NCBI GenBank assembly: GCA_965219965.1
Contig: OZ244796.1
Span: 930,001 to 994,000, forward strand
DNA from: G965219965 sp965219965
Lineage (GTDB): Bacteria; Pseudomonadota; Alphaproteobacteria; RS24
Direction: 5' to 3'
Length of the DNA: 64,000 nt
Shown: piece after piece, positions 61,315-64,000 of the stretch
Layout: every line of letters begins with the position of its first letter
How positions within the stretch are numbered: the first letter of the stretch is position 1
The notes under the pieces: generated by a model
The model's database searches: none
Told to the model about the DNA's origin: nothing
What the model saw: the letters and a program-made list of their open reading frames with translations, nothing else
Program-made: the position numbers and the translations under genes

Positions 61315-61752
61315 ATGGCGATACGCATTTACACCGATGGAGCATGTTCAGGCAATCCCGGGCCGGGCGGCTGGGGTGTGTTAATTATTGAAAATGGCAC
61401 GCCGCGTGAATTATGCGGCGGCGAAGCAGACACAACCAATAATCGCATGGAAATGCGGGCGGCGATTGAAGCCCTAAAGGCCGTGCCAAAGGGGGCGGAA
61501 ATGACATTGGTGACAGATTCTGAATATGTGATGAAAGGCATTACCGAATGGCTGGACGGCTGGAAAAAACGCGGCTGGAAAACCGCCAGCAAAAAGCCAG
61601 TGAAAAATGTTGATTTATGGCAAGAGCTAGACGCACATGCCCAACAGCATAAAATAAAATGGGAATGGGTGCGCGGCCATACGGGCGATGAAGGCAATGA
61701 ACGCGCTGACGCGCTGGCCAATCAAGGCATGGCCGATTATCAAAATGGTTAA
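61315..61752 (+). CDS. rnhA: Ribonuclease HI
   Basis: 145 residues from the ATG at 61315, five bases after AGGAG; a GTG one codon upstream is less likely. The catalytic acid set is visible: YTDGACSGNPGPGGWG (D8), NNRMEMRAAI (E), VTDSEYVMKG (D) and GNERADALAN (D), plus HTG histidine loop in VRGHTGDEGN. It degrades the RNA strand of RNA-DNA hybrids. It converges on the peroxiredoxin gene with 12 bases between stops. Confidence 0.96.
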   Translation: MAIRIYTDGACSGNPGPGGWGVLIIENGTPRELCGGEADTTNNRMEMRAAIEALKAVPKGAEMTLVTDSEYVMKGITEWLDGWKKRGWKTASKKPVKNVDLWQELDAHAQQHKIKWEWVRGHTGDEGNERADALANQGMADYQNG

Positions 61753-61764
61753 AATTTAGCGCAG

Positions 61765-62250
61765 TTAAATTTGGCTGAGCAAAGTTTCAGAACCTGACTC
61801 TTTGGCTTCGCCCGGATTGCTTTCAATGTTGAGCTTTTCCACCACCCCATCGCGCACCAACATAGAATAGCGCAAAGAGCGTTGCCCCATGCCAAAACCT
61901 GTGCCGTCCATTTCCAAACCAATGGCGCGGGTGAAATCGCCATTGCCATCGGCCAGCATCATCACCTTGCCGCCGACATTTTGTTGCTTGCCCCATGCGT
62001 CCATCACAAAAGCATCATTGACCGATAGGCACACAATCGTGTCCACGCCTTTTGCGCGTAATGCATCGGCATTTTTCACATAGCCGGGCAAATGCTGGTT
62101 AGAGCAAGTGGGCGTGAACGCGCCGGGCAAAGCAAAAAGCGCGACCGTTTTACCTGCAAAAACATCTGCTGTGGAAAGCGGCGCAGGGCCTGCATCGGAC
62201 ATGTGCATGAAAGTCACATCGGGCAATTTGGCAGAAACTGAAATAGGCAT
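61765..62250 (-). CDS. Peroxiredoxin of the Prx5 type
   Basis: 161 residues. The peroxidatic cysteine is C49 in LPGAFTPTCSNQHLPGY, the Prx5/type II peroxiredoxin signature. The rest (VSVNDAFVMDAW-like core, GLEMDGTGFGMGQRSLRYSML) is typical. It reduces hydrogen and organic peroxides with a thiol or glutathione donor. GGGAG precedes the ATG. TATAGT, about 50 bases upstream on the minus strand, may be a -10 box with a poor -35. Confidence 0.94.
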   Translation of the reverse strand: MPISVSAKLPDVTFMHMSDAGPAPLSTADVFAGKTVALFALPGAFTPTCSNQHLPGYVKNADALRAKGVDTIVCLSVNDAFVMDAWGKQQNVGGKVMMLADGNGDFTRAIGLEMDGTGFGMGQRSLRYSMLVRDGVVEKLNIESNPGEAKESGSETLLSQI

Positions 62251-62333
62251 GATTTTCTCCCTTATTTATTTATGCGGCCACTATATCCGCGCAAGGCGAA
62301 AAAGAAAAGCACCGAATTCTTTTACACCCGCCC

Positions 62334-63281
62334 CTAATTTTGCACATCAGGCGGAGCCACGCGCATAGTTTGGCGCACCGCACGGTTGCCATCGCGCAAA
62401 ATAATTTCCAAAGCGCGGCCAATAAAGGGCATATCCAGCCCCGCTTGGGCGGGCATAGTAAGCAGAAAAGCCTGTCGGTCACGGCCTAAAATATGCGGGC
62501 GGTCAAACATATCTAAAGGTGCGCCCGCAATAATCACATCAGGATTTTTCAAATCGCGCCCCGTGACCACCATATTCAAGGCCACGCCATCATAAGTCAG
62601 GCTGGCCAGTTGCAAATTTTCATCCGCAGGCATGGGGTGACGGCGAAAAGATTGGCGCAATAATAAAGCAAGGCGCGGGTCTGCTTTTGCCAGCGCGGCC
62701 ATATCGGCGGCAAGGGTAAAATTAAATTGCACGGGCAAGCAAATATCACGGCACACGCCTAAATCCACTTTAAGTTTAACGTGCATTTGCTCGCCGCGCC
62801 GCAAGGGCATATTGCTATAAGCCAATTCCCCCGCTTTGGCATTGGGCGGGCGTTCGGCTTCAGGCAGCTCGGCGATATTTTTCGTCCGCACAGGTTTTAA
62901 CGGCAAAGCAATAATGGTGCGGCTTTGATAACCGAAATAATCACCAACCATATCCTTAAAACGCAAAGGGGCTTCAAAAAGCGGCGTGAGGGGTTTGAAA
63001 TTAGCACTGCCCGTCCAATCAAAGCTGGGGCTGATGCCCGACGCGCCCGGATTTTTCCAATAAGTATGCCAACCAGCGGCCATTTTTAATTCCAGCCCCG
63101 CGCCCACGCGCCCATCGGGCAAGGGCGATAAAAACAGCCGCCCGCGCAACGCGCCTTTTTCCTGCCACGCGCTGACCAGCATATTATTGGCCAAAACGGG
63201 CGGTATGACGGCGAAAAATGCCAAAACCATAAGCAAAATACGGCTTATCGCCGCTATGGGGATTAAAGGAAACACGCTCAT
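62334..63281 (-). CDS. Exported DsbD N-domain-like (thiol:disulfide interchange) protein
   Basis: About 315 residues from the ATG at 63281 (63299 is an alternative). A hydrophobic N-terminus (SRILLMVLAFFAVIPPVLA) is a signal peptide. The mature protein resembles the DsbD alpha/DsbC-like domain found alone in alphaproteobacteria: GWHTYWKNPGASGISPSF, KVDLGVCRDICLPVQFNF with two cysteines (CRDIC) that may carry disulfide exchange. It lacks the membrane and thioredoxin domains of full DsbD. Partner proteins are unknown. It is divergent from yqgE and upstream of the peroxiredoxin gene by about 80 bases. Confidence 0.8.
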   Translation of the reverse strand: MSVFPLIPIAAISRILLMVLAFFAVIPPVLANNMLVSAWQEKGALRGRLFLSPLPDGRVGAGLELKMAAGWHTYWKNPGASGISPSFDWTGSANFKPLTPLFEAPLRFKDMVGDYFGYQSRTIIALPLKPVRTKNIAELPEAERPPNAKAGELAYSNMPLRRGEQMHVKLKVDLGVCRDICLPVQFNFTLAADMAALAKADPRLALLLRQSFRRHPMPADENLQLASLTYDGVALNMVVTGRDLKNPDVIIAGAPLDMFDRPHILGRDRQAFLLTMPAQAGLDMPFIGRALEIILRDGNRAVRQTMRVAPPDVQN

Positions 63282-63362
63282 GCCCCTAGCATAGGCCATT
63301 TTTCTTAAATTGCATCTATTTCCGCATTTGCCCCTCAGTCTTATTGGGAGTAGTGTTGCCTT

Positions 63363-63941
63363 ATGGCATTTTCGCAAGAAGAGGGAAAAACACTGGCTGG
63401 CTCTTTATTGCTGGCCATGCCCGGCATGGGCGGGCCGCATTTTGACCATACGGTTCTTTATTTGCACGAACATAATGAGCAAGGCGCGATGGGTTTTGTT
63501 ATCAACCAACCGGCTGAGGACATCACCCTATCGGATATTGTTGAAAGCCTTAAATTGCCGCAAGCTGAAATGGCTCCCAATGCGCCTGTTTTTATTGGCG
63601 GGCCAGTGGATACGGGGCGCGGCTTTGTGTTGCATGATGGGGCTTATCAAGGCCAAAGCACGGCAACCAGCGCGAATGAACAAATTGGGGTGACGGCAAC
63701 TTTAGATGTGCTGGAAATGCTTTGCTCGCCTTCGCGCATTGCTAACGCGCTGACCATTTTGGGCTATTCGGGCTGGAGCGCGAACCAGCTTGAGCAAGAA
63801 TTGCAAGAAAATGCGTGGCTCGTCTGCCCATTTAATGCTGATTTAATTTTTTCCATCACACCAGAGCGCAAATATGAAGCAGGCATGGCACTTATGGGGA
63901 TTGATTTGGCAAAACTGAGTTCCGATTCCGGCTCGGCTTAG
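63363..63941 (+). CDS. yqgE: YqgE/AlgH family protein (UPF0301)
   Basis: 192 residues. MPGMGGPHFDHTVLYLHEHNEQGAMGFVINQP split as LLAMPGMGGPHFDHTVLYL and GAMGFVINQPA is the family signature; VFIGGPVDTGRGFVLH and GYSGWSANQLEQEL follow. The fold is known, but the biochemical role is not settled (linked to alginate control in Pseudomonas). The last 50 bases overlap the possible membrane-protein gene on the minus strand. Confidence 0.94.
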   Translation: MAFSQEEGKTLAGSLLLAMPGMGGPHFDHTVLYLHEHNEQGAMGFVINQPAEDITLSDIVESLKLPQAEMAPNAPVFIGGPVDTGRGFVLHDGAYQGQSTATSANEQIGVTATLDVLEMLCSPSRIANALTILGYSGWSANQLEQELQENAWLVCPFNADLIFSITPERKYEAGMALMGIDLAKLSSDSGSA

Positions 63942-64000
63942 GCTCGGCGAAACGATAAGATAAAATTGCGGCTAAACATAAAATGGCGGGCGCAAGCACA
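63892..64000 (-). CDS. Possible C-terminal end of a membrane protein (runs off the right edge)
   Basis: An open frame enters from the right edge and ends at a TAA at 63892 with at least 35 codons. It reads VLAPAILCLAAILSYRFAEP followed by a basic tail. One hydrophobic helix and a charged end look like the last segment of a transporter, but this is too short to name. It would overlap yqgE tail to tail by 50 bases, as other convergent genes in this window do. Confidence 0.35.
   Translation of the reverse strand, partial: VLAPAILCLAAILSYRFAEPKPSRNRNSVLPNQSP

Noticed and set aside
1..64000. CRISPR arrays, rRNA, tRNA, insertion sequences
   Set aside because: No regularly spaced repeats, no RNA-gene cloverleaf or rRNA signatures, and no transposase or recombinase frames were found.

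Overview
The window is a gene-dense stretch of an alphaproteobacterial chromosome with mid-range G+C. The placement rests on gene content and order: ccrM (GANTC methylase), the split F0 operon atpI-atpB-atpE-atpF'-atpF with no F1 genes beside it, ZapA next to a DUF4164 coiled-coil protein, mutY-dciA-dsbA-smc, class I aldolase downstream of tkt-gap-pgk, ispH-thrB-rnhA, and the neighbourhood ETF-QO / TPR protein / ispE. It could be a marine SAR116-like or Rhodospirillales-like lineage, but the sequence alone does not settle the genus.

Layout. 1-7.8 kb (minus strand): tolQ-tolR-tolA-tolB for envelope constriction, ruvC-ruvA-ruvB for Holliday-junction processing, yebC, a frameshifted YmdB-type phosphoesterase, 5-formyl-THF cyclo-ligase, zapA and a DUF4164 gene. 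7.9-13.3 kb (plus): tkt-gap-pgk-fba, a central carbon operon. 13.3-16.4 kb (minus): dxs-ispA-xseB. 16.5-20.2 kb: sua5, a DUF192 protein, pyrC, ygfZ. 20.3-23.8 kb (plus): nadA-nadB-nadC, de novo NAD synthesis. 23.8-31.1 kb (minus): a SleB-type cell-wall hydrolase, ppdK, glyS, glyQ, a TrmN6-like methylase. 31.2-39.4 kb: a long-chain polyprenyl diphosphate synthase, ispE, a TPR protein, ETF-QO, family 4-like uracil-DNA glycosylase and a lytic transglycosylase. 39.4-47.9 kb: F0 ATP synthase operon, smc, dsbA-like gene, dciA, mutY.

47.9-53.4 kb is the accessory part. The ancestral-looking string mutY / ccrM / rnhB is interrupted on both sides of ccrM: a Type II restriction-modification pair (HEAT-repeat methyltransferase plus PD-(D/E)xK nuclease, possibly CfrBI-like) lies between mutY and ccrM, and a DUF433 antitoxin / PIN-like toxin pair lies between rnhB and ccrM. 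Both insertions are visibly AT-richer than their neighbours. The ccrM leader holds four GANTC sites and a perfect DnaA box within 95 bases, which suggests a cell-cycle and methylation switch on the methylase's own gene.

53.4-64 kb: rnhB and the glycine cleavage operon gcvT-gcvH-gcvPA-gcvPB behind a tandem glycine riboswitch, a small lipoprotein, ispH-thrB-rnhA, a peroxiredoxin, a DsbD N-domain protein, yqgE and the tail of a membrane protein. Genes are packed tightly: many start/stop overlaps (ATGA, TAATG) inside operons and several tail-to-tail overlaps between convergent genes. No rRNA, tRNA, CRISPR array or insertion sequence was seen.
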